From contig CALJOJ010000039.1 of the NCBI GenBank assembly GCA_937981665.1, forward strand, positions 1 through 54,717: a stretch of 54,717 nucleotides of DNA. Reading direction: 5' to 3'. Source of the stretch: an uncultured Rubritalea sp. GTDB taxonomy: Bacteria; Verrucomicrobiota; Verrucomicrobiia; Verrucomicrobiales; Akkermansiaceae. Below are positions 1 to 8,914 of the stretch, in pieces (the stretch's first letter is position 1; every line of letters starts with the position of its first letter). The translations under genes and the position numbers were made by a program. The notes beneath the pieces were generated by a model that saw only the letters and a program-made list of their open reading frames with translations, was not told the origin of the DNA and made no database searches.

Positions 1-45
1 ACAGAGGTCACAGAGGTCACAGAGGTCACAGAGGTTACAGAGGTT
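1..45 (+). repeat. 9-bp tandem repeat coding for Thr-Glu-Val
   Basis: Five in-frame copies of ACAGAGGT[C/T] code for TEVTEV... in the linker before the haem domain. The array touches the window edge and may be longer. Such perfect short repeats are prone to changes in copy number. Confidence 0.85.
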
Positions 46-2478
46 ACACCTAAATCAAAAGATGAGGTTGAAATAGCAGAAATTGACTTCAACACACCGG
101 AGATAAAGCCAGAACCCGCTGAAATCGAAAGCACTCCAGTCGCAACTCCTAGTAAATACAGCCTATCAAAACACAGTGCAGCATTCACCAATAAGGTAGT
201 GCCATTTTTTACGAAACACTGCGTCGAATGCCACGGACCAGATAAGGAAAAAGGTAGTCTAAGAGTAGACCAGCTCATCGCAAACCTCGATGACGAATAC
301 ACTCTAAGCCACCTTCAAAACATCGTCGATGAAATGACCGTCGATAACATGCCTCCGGAAGAAGAGCCTCGTCCAGACGCGGCTGAAGTTACAGAGATTA
401 TTAAAATCCTCACCAGCATAGAAAAAGAAGTAAAAGAACTTCACACTGCTGGAGGAGGAAGACCTGTACGCCGCCTCACTCGTACAGAATTCCTAAACAC
501 CACAGAAGATCTCCTCGGTATATCATCCGGTATAGATTCTCTACCAGATGATCTCTATGTAGGTGATTTCGAGACGAATGCAGAAACTCTTTTCCTAACG
601 GATATGCACGTAGACCTCTACTTGGAACGTTCTCGTGAACTCGTTAAAAAGTTTATAAATAGCCGTAATGATAAACCTGGTACTTATAAAATCGAAACCC
701 CGTACTCCCCGCTCTTAAAACGTTCTATCTTTGCATTTGATGCTACAAATACTCCTTCTGCTGGTCATCTTACCATCAGAACTCAATGGTACGCTAAAAC
801 CTCTGACGGCATAGGAAAAACCTCTGTAGGATCATCCGATGAAAATTCATCATACATTATCACGGGTACTAAGTCAGCTCCTCAAACCATAGATATAAAA
901 ACTACCACACCTAATGACCAGCTCACTTGGGTGATCAAGAAGTCGAATAAGAAATCCATTAACTTAGCAGTTGGTAAAAATAAAAAAGAGACTAAAAGAA
1001 AAAATGAGGATCTTGCAAAAAACACGATCAATGAAAATAACCTTGTTAGCATTCAACAGAACACGTTTGACCACCCAGTGGTACTATCTAAAATAGAACA
1101 CATTGTGACAGTAAACCCGCAACCTTACAATTTTTTTAAGCAGTATCTTAACTCTGGCGACAAGCTGTCAGACTCAGCCGCTCGTTCTATCATTACTAAG
1201 TTCTCAGCCCTTGTGAAACGTGGACGCACAGTAGATAGAAAATATGTGCATATGCTGAACGAAGTTTTCCTTCAAGGTCGTAAGCAAGGCATGTCATTCT
1301 GGGAAGCTCTCGAAGAGCCAATGGCATTTTCCCTCTGCTCTATTGATTCTCTTCTCCAGTTTGAAGATAGAAATGTCACTAAGAAATCTAGAACTGTTAA
1401 TGGTGTGGAACTCGCGAACCGTCTTTCCTACACTCTCTGGCGCTCAGCACCAGATGTAGAACTTATAAGTCTAGGCAGATCTGGTGAGCTTCTAGACCCA
1501 ACGACCAAAGCCAAGCAGATCACGCGTATGATCGCTCATCAAAAATTTGAAAGATTCATGCATGACTTTTCTGACCAATGGCTAGAGCTACCCCGTCAGG
1601 AAGAAATCGCCGTTGATCCAAAGGTATATAAAGAGTTCAACTCTGACCTTAAGAAACACATGAGACAAGAAACAGTGGAATTCATGTCTTATTTGATAAA
1701 GAACAACCTACCGATCTTGAATATGATCGACTCTAACTTCATGGTTCTCAATGAACCAATGGCCGAACACTACGGTATCAAAGGAGTAAAAGGTAATAAC
1801 TTCAGGCCAGTAAAACGTGGTAGCAGTTCCGCTGATCGTGCGCGTGGAGGCATACTCACCCATGCTGGTATACTCATGCAGGGAACTACTGGTGATAGAA
1901 CATCTATCGTAGAGCGTGGCGCATTCATCGCCCGTAAGATAATCAATAAGCCACCCGCTGATCCACCACCGCTAGTGGGTGAACTAGCTACCAATGATGC
2001 GGCTTCAGCTAAAATGACTGGTGCAGAACTCGTAAGACTTCACGCTAAAGACCGCCAGTGCGCTAACTGTCATGCTGGTATTGACCCACTAGGTATGGGA
2101 CTCGAAGAATTTGACGTAGTCGGCCTAGTTCGTAAGGAAGAAATCCGCCCTAATCCTATTCTAAACACGCTAAGAAGGTCATCTAGAAAAAACCCGAAGA
2201 ACCACAACATTTCGGTTCGCCTCGATACATCAGGTAGACTCTATGACGGGCAAAGATACACAGGTGCTTCACAAATGAAGAAAGTCCTCATGTCTAAAAA
2301 ACATGATCTAGCTAGAGGTTATGTTATGGCTCTACTTACATACACTAATGGACGTCCGGCTGGACTAACAGATGCAGCATTGGTTGATAGAATCCTTAAA
2401 GAAACAGCATCAGAAAACTACCCTGCAAGTACAATCATTGAAAAAATAGCGAGCTCTGACGTCATGTTACGTTTTTAA
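1..2478 (+). CDS. DUF1592-family planctomycete-type cytochrome c protein (5' end missing)
   Basis: The reading frame is open from the first base, so the gene begins upstream; a GTG at 199 lies inside the frame and is unlikely to be the start. The visible 825 residues begin with a Thr-Glu-Val repeat and a low-complexity linker. A single haem c site (CVECH, residues 74-78) follows, then a DUF1587-like stretch (RRLTRTEF, about residue 157), DUF1592 (ANRLSYTLW, about 468), DUF1588 (RGGILTHAGILMQGTTGDRT, about 614, plus a CANCH motif near 686) and a DUF1585-like end. This domain order is typical of large cell-envelope cytochromes of Planctomycetes and Verrucomicrobia. Their substrate is not established. 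The DUF1552 gene downstream is the usual partner. The family is secreted, but the signal peptide would lie outside the window. Confidence 0.9.
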   Translation, partial: TEVTEVTEVTEVTEVTPKSKDEVEIAEIDFNTPEIKPEPAEIESTPVATPSKYSLSKHSAAFTNKVVPFFTKHCVECHGPDKEKGSLRVDQLIANLDDEYTLSHLQNIVDEMTVDNMPPEEEPRPDAAEVTEIIKILTSIEKEVKELHTAGGGRPVRRLTRTEFLNTTEDLLGISSGIDSLPDDLYVGDFETNAETLFLTDMHVDLYLERSRELVKKFINSRNDKPGTYKIETPYSPLLKRSIFAFDATNTPSAGHLTIRTQWYAKTSDGIGKTSVGSSDENSSYIITGTKSAPQTIDIKTTTPNDQLTWVIKKSNKKSINLAVGKNKKETKRKNEDLAKNTINENNLVSIQQNTFDHPVVLSKIEHIVTVNPQPYNFFKQYLNSGDKLSDSAARSIITKFSALVKRGRTVDRKYVHMLNEVFLQGRKQGMSFWEALEEPMAFSLCSIDSLLQFEDRNVTKKSRTVNGVELANRLSYTLWRSAPDVELISLGRSGELLDPTTKAKQITRMIAHQKFERFMHDFSDQWLELPRQEEIAVDPKVYKEFNSDLKKHMRQETVEFMSYLIKNNLPILNMIDSNFMVLNEPMAEHYGIKGVKGNNFRPVKRGSSSADRARGGILTHAGILMQGTTGDRTSIVERGAFIARKIINKPPADPPPLVGELATNDAASAKMTGAELVRLHAKDRQCANCHAGIDPLGMGLEEFDVVGLVRKEEIRPNPILNTLRRSSRKNPKNHNISVRLDTSGRLYDGQRYTGASQMKKVLMSKKHDLARGYVMALLTYTNGRPAGLTDAALVDRILKETASENYPASTIIEKIASSDVMLRF

Positions 2479-2540
2479 TTCCGCCCCTTGCTCTTTAAAA
2501 AAAACACCTTATATGTATTATACATTAACCATTCACTACT

Positions 2541-3848
2541 ATGATTTTATCTAACTCTAACAAACACAATAGACGCTTCTTCCTAAAAAGCTCTTCTGCC
2601 TGCATCGCTCTACCTATATTACAATCTATGTATAACACCGCCGGAGCTCAATCTAGTGGAGTAGTTTCTGCTTCTAAAAAATTAGACGGTGTTGGATCTC
2701 CTCTGTCTAAGTCAGGCATACCAAAACGCCTAGTCTTTTTACCAATGGGTTATGGTGTAAACTACCCAAACTGGTTTCCTGTCAAAGAGGGACCCAACTA
2801 CGAATTACCTCCATTAATCGATTCATTTGCTCCTATTAAGAAGGATATTTCATTTGTCCAAGGCTTAAAAGTGAATAGGTTACGCAGCCCACACGATGGC
2901 ACCTCTAGCTTCCTTAACTGTGCTAACAATAAAGACCAATCTGTTTCCGCTGATCAATTAGCCGCTGAGGTCTTAGGCATTGATACTCGCTTTGACTACC
3001 TAGCACTAGGTAGTCCTGGAAGAGCTGACGGTCACGGCAGACTACCTAGTTATGACCGTGATGGTAAGCCAGTAGGTTCTCACAGAACTATCCCTTCATT
3101 TTATGCTGCTCTCTTCGGTAGAAATACTGACCCTAAAATAGTCAAAGCCCAGCTCTTACGTAAAGAGAGTAGTCTCGATGCTATACTCACCGATGCTAAG
3201 AAATTAAATTCACAGATCGGCCAAGAAGACCGTGATCGTATTGATGAGTACTTTACTTCTATCAGAAATATTGAAAAAAGGCTCTCTAAAGCACAAGAAT
3301 GGGCGGATACACCTTACCCTAAATCTGATGCAGTAGCTCTTAATGGCGTTCGTGGCCCCAAGCTAATGGAGCTAGTCTTCGACATGATGATCACAGCTCT
3401 TCAGTCAGACTCCACACGCGTGCTCGCCTATTCACTCCCTAGTCAGCTAGTCGGTGTTCCAAATCCCCACAAAATGAGCCACAAAGCAAGTGGCGAATAC
3501 GTACCAGGTCAACTTGATAGACATCAGGCGCGTGATTTCGCCCTTGCTCAGCAGGTCTCTAATTTTTGTATCAAGCTAAAAGCAATTAAAGAAAAAGATG
3601 GAACATCTATCCTAGACAACACACTTGTTGCGTACGGATCATGTCTCAGATCTGGACACAGAGTAGGTAATGGACCAATGCTCGTAGCTGGTGGCGGAGG
3701 AGGAGGCTTAAAACAAGGCAACAATATCCTCTCTACCAAAGATCAACCACTTGCTAACATGTGGCTCTCCATGCTCAGACACGTAGGAGTCAACCAGGAA
3801 AAATTTGCTAACAGTACAGGAGTCATCAAAGAGATGGGCTTTAGTTAA
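2541..3848 (+). CDS. DUF1552 domain-containing secreted protein
   Basis: This 435-residue protein starts with a twin-arginine-like export signal (NRRFFLKSSSACIALPIL near residues 10-27). The body matches the DUF1552 family: PKRLVFLPMGYGVNYPNWFP just after the signal, a central DRDRIDEYFTSIRNIEKRL segment, and a C-terminal glycine run near residue 385. DUF1552 proteins are nearly always encoded next to DUF1592-type cytochromes in Planctomycetes and Verrucomicrobia, and here the gap is only 62 bases, so an operon is likely. The biochemical role is unknown; a periplasmic partner of the cytochrome is the usual inference. The start is the ATG after a T/A-rich gap with no Shine-Dalgarno. Confidence 0.88.
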   Translation: MILSNSNKHNRRFFLKSSSACIALPILQSMYNTAGAQSSGVVSASKKLDGVGSPLSKSGIPKRLVFLPMGYGVNYPNWFPVKEGPNYELPPLIDSFAPIKKDISFVQGLKVNRLRSPHDGTSSFLNCANNKDQSVSADQLAAEVLGIDTRFDYLALGSPGRADGHGRLPSYDRDGKPVGSHRTIPSFYAALFGRNTDPKIVKAQLLRKESSLDAILTDAKKLNSQIGQEDRDRIDEYFTSIRNIEKRLSKAQEWADTPYPKSDAVALNGVRGPKLMELVFDMMITALQSDSTRVLAYSLPSQLVGVPNPHKMSHKASGEYVPGQLDRHQARDFALAQQVSNFCIKLKAIKEKDGTSILDNTLVAYGSCLRSGHRVGNGPMLVAGGGGGGLKQGNNILSTKDQPLANMWLSMLRHVGVNQEKFANSTGVIKEMGFS

Positions 3849-3970
3849 GCGATTATTGCTAATTCTAGACAAAATATAGCGTTGAAAATTTCAACAAAGT
3901 ACCTAAGTTGCGAATCATCAGATGTGGAGCACGAAACTGTGACTCACCAGAAACCAAAACTAACATTAAT

Positions 3971-5347
3971 ATGTACGATCTTATAGTAATCGGTGGAGGC
4001 CCTGCAGGCTATGTAGGAGCTATTCGGGCAGCTCAGCTAGGTAAAAAAGTAGCTTGTGTAGAAGTAGAACGCCCAGGCGGAACATGCCTTAACTGGGGAT
4101 GTATCCCAACCAAGGCTCTTCTCAAAAATGCCGAGCTTTACCAAACACTCACTAAAAAAGCTACAGAGTTTGGTATCTCGTTCGATAACCTCCAGTACGA
4201 CTGGTCAAAAGTTATCGGCAGATCACGTAAGGTTTCTAGTCGCCTTGCAGGAGGAATCGAATTCCTCTTCAAGAAAAATAAAATCGATTACATCAAAGGT
4301 TTCGGAAGTATCCCAGCTCCTAACAAAGTAGAAGTAACTGCTGCTGACGGCAGTAAGCAGACCATCGAAGGTAAGAACATACTCGTGACAACGGGTTGCA
4401 AAAGCCGCGAGCTTCCACCCCTTCCATTCAACGGCAAGTCAGTCATCTCTTCTAAGGAGGCCATGATTCTTTCTCAGCAACCAAAAGAACTCGTCATTAT
4501 CGGTGCTGGTGCAATTGGTGTTGAGTTTGCGTACATTTATAATGCATTCGGAACGAAGGTAACAATCATTGAAATGATGCCTAACCTTCTCCCTGTAGAA
4601 GACGATGAAGTAGGCGCTACGCTCACTAAATCATTCCAGAAGCAAGGCATCACATGCCTCACAAGCTCTAAAGTAGTTAAAACACAAGACAACGGTACAT
4701 CCGTTACCCTTACAGTTGAAAATGATAAAGGTACGCAAGAAGTCACTGCAGAAGTATGTCTCGTTGCTATCGGTGTAGCTCCAGTCCTGCCAGGAGGCAT
4801 GGAGCCTGAGCTAGACCGCGGATTTATCAATGTCGGTGACCGTTATGAGACATCTATCCCTAGCGTATTTGCTTGTGGTGACATCTCTGGGCCGCCATGG
4901 CTAGCTCACACAGCTTCCTTTGAAGCCATCCAGTGCGTAGAAGGCATGTTCGTAGAAGGCTACACCCCACGCCAGGTTGGGAATTTCCCAGGCTGCACAT
5001 ACGCTCACCCTCAAGTAGCATCTGTAGGTAAAACTGAGCGCGCGCTTAAAGAAGAAGGTATTGACTACAAAGTCGGTAACTTCCCTTACGCAGCGATCGG
5101 TAAAGCACAGGCATCTGGTGATACAGAGGGATTTGTGAAGCTCCTCTTCGGTAAGAAGCACGGTGAACTACTAGGTGCTCACATCATCGGTGAAAATGCT
5201 ACTGAACTCATTGCTGAAATGGGCCTTGCTCTTGAGATGGAACTCACAACGGATGAGATTCATAGTACTATCCACGCTCATCCGACACTCGCTGAAGCTA
5301 TCCACGAGGCAACTCTAGATGCGGATGGTCACGCTATCCACTTCTAA
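3971..5347 (+). CDS. lpdA: Dihydrolipoyl dehydrogenase (E3)
   Basis: This flavoprotein reoxidises dihydrolipoamide with NAD+ in the pyruvate and 2-oxoglutarate dehydrogenase complexes and the glycine cleavage system. The start is placed at the ATG giving MYDLIVIGGGPAGYVGAIRA, the FAD-binding Rossmann motif; a TTG further upstream would add unrelated residues. The redox disulfide motif GGTCLNWGCIPTKAL is at residues 37-51. The NAD-binding motif GAGAIGVEFA is near 177, the second FAD motif (ACGDISG) lies in the C-terminal half, and the catalytic His-Glu dyad region HAHPTLAEAIHE is near 435. The length of 458 residues is normal. It stands alone, with no E1 or E2 gene nearby, and ends at a strong terminator hairpin. 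Confidence 0.95.
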   Translation: MYDLIVIGGGPAGYVGAIRAAQLGKKVACVEVERPGGTCLNWGCIPTKALLKNAELYQTLTKKATEFGISFDNLQYDWSKVIGRSRKVSSRLAGGIEFLFKKNKIDYIKGFGSIPAPNKVEVTAADGSKQTIEGKNILVTTGCKSRELPPLPFNGKSVISSKEAMILSQQPKELVIIGAGAIGVEFAYIYNAFGTKVTIIEMMPNLLPVEDDEVGATLTKSFQKQGITCLTSSKVVKTQDNGTSVTLTVENDKGTQEVTAEVCLVAIGVAPVLPGGMEPELDRGFINVGDRYETSIPSVFACGDISGPPWLAHTASFEAIQCVEGMFVEGYTPRQVGNFPGCTYAHPQVASVGKTERALKEEGIDYKVGNFPYAAIGKAQASGDTEGFVKLLFGKKHGELLGAHIIGENATELIAEMGLALEMELTTDEIHSTIHAHPTLAEAIHEATLDADGHAIHF

Positions 5348-5385
5348 GAACTGATTACAGAAATCTGTAACAAACTTATAATTTA

Positions 5386-5418
5386 AAATGGTTCTCATTC
5401 ACTTGAGATCCATTTTTT
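5386..5418 (+). terminator. Rho-independent terminator after lpdA (probably bidirectional)
   Basis: A 12-bp stem with one mismatch (AAATGGTTCTCA pairing with TGAGATCCATTT) and a six-base loop runs into six T residues. The complementary strand also has a T-rich tail, so it can serve the convergent coiled-coil gene as well. A smaller hairpin (TTACAG/CTGTAA) lies just before it. Confidence 0.75.
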
Positions 5419-5466
5419 GTTTCCTTCTACAAAGACAAAAGCATCTATCTTGACCTACTTTCAATA

Positions 5467-8286
5467 CTACTCAGCGCCTTTATCCACGGATAGATCACTC
5501 GTGTATAAAGTATGCTTTGAAACCACTTCTTCGATCATTACTCCTCCAGTGCCATCATCTAGTTTACGCAACTTCAATATGAAGATTAATTGGCCTTTTT
5601 CATATCCATTGAACAAGATTTGATAATTTGGGTCATCTTTCCTGATATAAGCATTAGTTAAATTAATCGCATCAGGGCTTGAGCTTCTAACTCGTAAATT
5701 AGCATACTCTTCTGCTGAATAATCAGGGTGTTCATCACCTTCGAAATCCACTCTCACGCGCCAGTCTTGAGGAACTGTATCATCTGACATCGAGTACTCA
5801 TCCCATCTACCTCCTTCGCTATCGATGTAGTTAAACCAATCAAGCTTCAGCTCCTTACCTTGACCTATTTCAAAGATCGCAGTTCTTGAACCTATAACAC
5901 CACCTTCTTCAGTAACCACATCGACTTCCACTAGCTTCAAATCTTCAAGTTCGATTATAACAGGGGAAACATTTACTTCAGTCACCTCGATCTTATCTTC
6001 ATTTTCGGAGTAATAATCCTCCATCGCGACTAATGTCCGAAACGGCACACGGCAGTATGATGCTTTTTGAGTTGTATCTGAAGCTTTATGAAATGAAGTT
6101 AAAGCATCCTTCACATATTGCTTCACTTCAGGGCTTTTCAAATCAATCCCTCCCTTAATAGAATCAGCATCAGTCACATTTCCAGAATCCTCATCATTGC
6201 TAACAAAAGCCCCTTCCGGAGCGAGAGCAGCCCCTCTATCTTTGAACATATAAACGCCTAGCCCACCAAGAGTCAATGCTACAGCAGCAGTAGCACATAC
6301 TAATAACTTGATATTTGACGGCTTGGCTGGCTCCACAAATGCATAATCAGCCTGTAATAAATGAGCCTCATCATTACTTTCATCTCTCCAGGATTCATCA
6401 ATAGACTTAGGGTTCGTTGTGAACTGCAGCCTCTCATTATCCTTTAAAAGCTCACCGAATGACTTATCAGGTGAATACGCCTTACGCTTTTCATTCCTAT
6501 CAGAAGTAACTTCTTCCGTGCCTTTCTTAGCTACCGAAAGTGCTATTTCTTCTGCTGTTTCACCAGCTGCCAACCTCTCCTTGTAATTACCGATGAGTAA
6601 CTCGAGTTCCTTCTTTCCTTCATCTTTTTCTTCAGGATCACGGTAGCCTCTGTATTTCCTAAGCTTCCCAGCAGGAGGTCCATTAAGACGCTTTTCATCC
6701 TTATCGCCTATATTAGGATCCACCTCAAGTCTGACTATCGGTGTCGGTGTGTTTAATTTAGCATGAGTCTTTTCAAAACCAGTCGCTAAAGTAGGCTTAA
6801 CCACTTTCTTAGCCTCATCTAAGGAAACCTGGAGCTGAACTAACTCTTCACTTGGCGTAGGTAGCTGTTCAACATAAGCACGGAATTTACTTAGCTCTCT
6901 TTCCTTGATCTCCAGCTCAGTCCTAAGATTTAGTACTTCTTCGCTATCTTGATTTTCTCCCTTAGGAGCACTAACTCTTTCCGTAAGTATCTTTTCATTT
7001 TCAAGTTTCGATTGCTTTAACTCCTCTTTTACAGAATCCAATTCCTCGCCTAAGTTGGCAAAATCATCTGCTCTACTATCACTCAGCCTTTCTAACTTAT
7101 CGTTCTCTACCCTAAATCGATCAAGCTCTCCACTAACAAGGGCTAAATCTTGAGCAAGCTCAGAAAGCTCAGCAGATTTACTTCCGTCCTGAGTTACTAA
7201 CTTCTCGCACTCACTTTGCGAAATATCTAAATCTAACTTAACCTTACCTAACTCCTCCGCTAGCTTAAGTGCTTCATCTGATTTAGACCCAGCGAGAAGA
7301 CGTAACTGATCATTCTCTTTTTTTGATAAACCCAGTTCAGTACGTAGGCTACCAAGATTCCCACCCAGTTTGATCACTTCCTGTGCATTATTTGTTACTT
7401 CACTAAAAACCTTCTCACTCTCAGCTTTGGCTTCATCAAGCTCACTGCGGAGTTTCTCAACCTCGTTTTTCGCTACATCCAGCTCAGCAGTAGCATTACC
7501 CAGCTCAGCACCGAGCTTAATAATATCCTGTGACTTGATCTCCTCTTGACTACGTAACTTCTCATTCTCGCCATTTGCCGCATCCAGCTCGAATAGAACA
7601 TTACTTAATTTCTCGCTAAAATCAGTAAACTCTTCCAGCTTACTTCCTGCCTGAGCTCGTAACTTGGCAACCTCATCATTAGATGCTTTTAACTGTTCCT
7701 GTGAACGGTCTAGCTCAGTCCCTAGTTTTATGAACTCAGCGTCATTGCCTGCATCCTTAGCCTGCAGACCTACCAGCTCATTGTTTACCTGCTCAAGCTC
7801 CTTCAGAGCACTATTTAACGCCTCACTAACTTGTTTAAATTCTTTCTCCTTGTTTTCCCCATCGGTTCGCAGTTTTACTAACTCATCCTGAACCTCAAGG
7901 AATTCTCCGCGAACACAGCTTAGCTCGTCAGACACTTTCTTGTACTCCTCGCTCTTATGATCGCTAGAAGATTGTAAATTTAGATTACCAGCTCTAGCTT
8001 TCTCCAGTTCTTTGAGAGTTAAACCAAGCTTACTATCCAGATTATTGAGAGCTTGCTGCCTCTCATTTACTTGATGTTTTAGGGATTCATTTTCGACCTT
8101 AGCCTCAGCCAAGTGATCCGCTAAATTAATCGCATCATCAATCGGAGACTCAGCTTCATGCACCAACTTACTTACCTCAGAATGTAACTTGATATTTTCA
8201 TCACGAGACATTTTCAGAGCATTCCGCAAATAAGAAAGCTCCTCCTCATTATCTTCAAGTATTTGTTTAATTATTGGTTCTGACAT
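5467..8286 (-). CDS. Membrane-anchored coiled-coil repeat protein, function unknown
   Basis: I do not recognise a named family. The 939-residue protein has no N-terminal signal. Residues 20 to about 490 are a coiled coil, and within it residues 81-451 divide into about ten units of 35 residues, each five heptads, with a consensus like IKLGxELxxxxxELxxxxxE and a Lys-Leu-Arg near the middle. Unit 6 is longer by 14 residues and unit 10 by 7. A charged, basic linker follows (about 500-655), then one transmembrane helix (about 659-681), then a roughly 250-residue C-terminal domain rich in beta-like segments. The predicted layout is a long cytoplasmic rod and a periplasmic domain. A scaffold or envelope-spanning tether is an inference only. 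Confidence 0.85.
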   Translation of the reverse strand: MSEPIIKQILEDNEEELSYLRNALKMSRDENIKLHSEVSKLVHEAESPIDDAINLADHLAEAKVENESLKHQVNERQQALNNLDSKLGLTLKELEKARAGNLNLQSSSDHKSEEYKKVSDELSCVRGEFLEVQDELVKLRTDGENKEKEFKQVSEALNSALKELEQVNNELVGLQAKDAGNDAEFIKLGTELDRSQEQLKASNDEVAKLRAQAGSKLEEFTDFSEKLSNVLFELDAANGENEKLRSQEEIKSQDIIKLGAELGNATAELDVAKNEVEKLRSELDEAKAESEKVFSEVTNNAQEVIKLGGNLGSLRTELGLSKKENDQLRLLAGSKSDEALKLAEELGKVKLDLDISQSECEKLVTQDGSKSAELSELAQDLALVSGELDRFRVENDKLERLSDSRADDFANLGEELDSVKEELKQSKLENEKILTERVSAPKGENQDSEEVLNLRTELEIKERELSKFRAYVEQLPTPSEELVQLQVSLDEAKKVVKPTLATGFEKTHAKLNTPTPIVRLEVDPNIGDKDEKRLNGPPAGKLRKYRGYRDPEEKDEGKKELELLIGNYKERLAAGETAEEIALSVAKKGTEEVTSDRNEKRKAYSPDKSFGELLKDNERLQFTTNPKSIDESWRDESNDEAHLLQADYAFVEPAKPSNIKLLVCATAAVALTLGGLGVYMFKDRGAALAPEGAFVSNDEDSGNVTDADSIKGGIDLKSPEVKQYVKDALTSFHKASDTTQKASYCRVPFRTLVAMEDYYSENEDKIEVTEVNVSPVIIELEDLKLVEVDVVTEEGGVIGSRTAIFEIGQGKELKLDWFNYIDSEGGRWDEYSMSDDTVPQDWRVRVDFEGDEHPDYSAEEYANLRVRSSSPDAINLTNAYIRKDDPNYQILFNGYEKGQLIFILKLRKLDDGTGGVMIEEVVSKHTLYTSDLSVDKGAE

Positions 8287-8432
8287 AATTTACTATTGTT
8301 TAGTACAAGATTGTGTTTTGATCTAACGAGTAGTAAATTAACACGATTAATTATATTTTACTATCAATTTATCACATCCTCAGATTTCATTTTTTTCTGT
8401 CATTCTCCATCCGTAGCCGATACTCATTATCC

Positions 8433-8879
8433 ATGTCACAAGCACTATGGATGAGGCTCAGAGAGGTTAACTGGTCAGATTACGAAACCTCAGACGGAAA
8501 CTCAGAACGAGTCCCAAGATTAATCCAAGATCTTTCATCACGTAAGACTTCGCGTGCTATCAAAGCTGGTCACCTGCTATGGAAAGCTCTCTGTAGCGGA
8601 GAAATACAATCCGCAGCCAGCCCCACAGCACCATTTCTCATAGACCTACTCCATCAGGCTCATACAGATGTGAAGATTGAAATACTCTATATTATCAAAA
8701 GCTGCGCAGTTCATATCTCTGAGCTTAAAGAGAAAAAGGATTGGCAAAACAAAACCTGGAACACCTTCGCTAAAGCATTACCCATACTTAGAAAACTTCA
8801 TAAAACAGGCTCATCCGACCTCCAAATATCACTAGAACCTATCATCGACCTACTTCAAACAGATTCTCTCGAAAAGTAA
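8433..8879 (+). CDS. HEAT-repeat-like hypothetical protein
   Basis: A 148-residue all-helical protein with no signal peptide. The pattern of an N-terminal Trp-Ser-Asp-Tyr, then PRLIQDL, then AGHLLWKALCSGEIQSA, then APFLIDLL resembles the opening of bacterial HEAT-repeat proteins that contain paired-helix repeats and bind other proteins. The specific partner cannot be inferred. It is divergent from the coiled-coil gene and 35 bases upstream of lysA, so it may be cotranscribed with lysA. Confidence 0.65.
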   Translation: MSQALWMRLREVNWSDYETSDGNSERVPRLIQDLSSRKTSRAIKAGHLLWKALCSGEIQSAASPTAPFLIDLLHQAHTDVKIEILYIIKSCAVHISELKEKKDWQNKTWNTFAKALPILRKLHKTGSSDLQISLEPIIDLLQTDSLEK

Positions 8880-8914
8880 TTGCATTTTACCCTAACTCAA
8901 AGCAACTTCACGCC

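Noticed and set aside
1-45. The 9-bp array as part of a CRISPR
   Set aside because: The repeats are contiguous with no spacers and are in frame with coding sequence.
199-201. GTG as the start of the DUF1592-type protein
   Set aside because: The frame is open further upstream to base 1, codes for a plausible linker, and the signal peptide is missing at the GTG.
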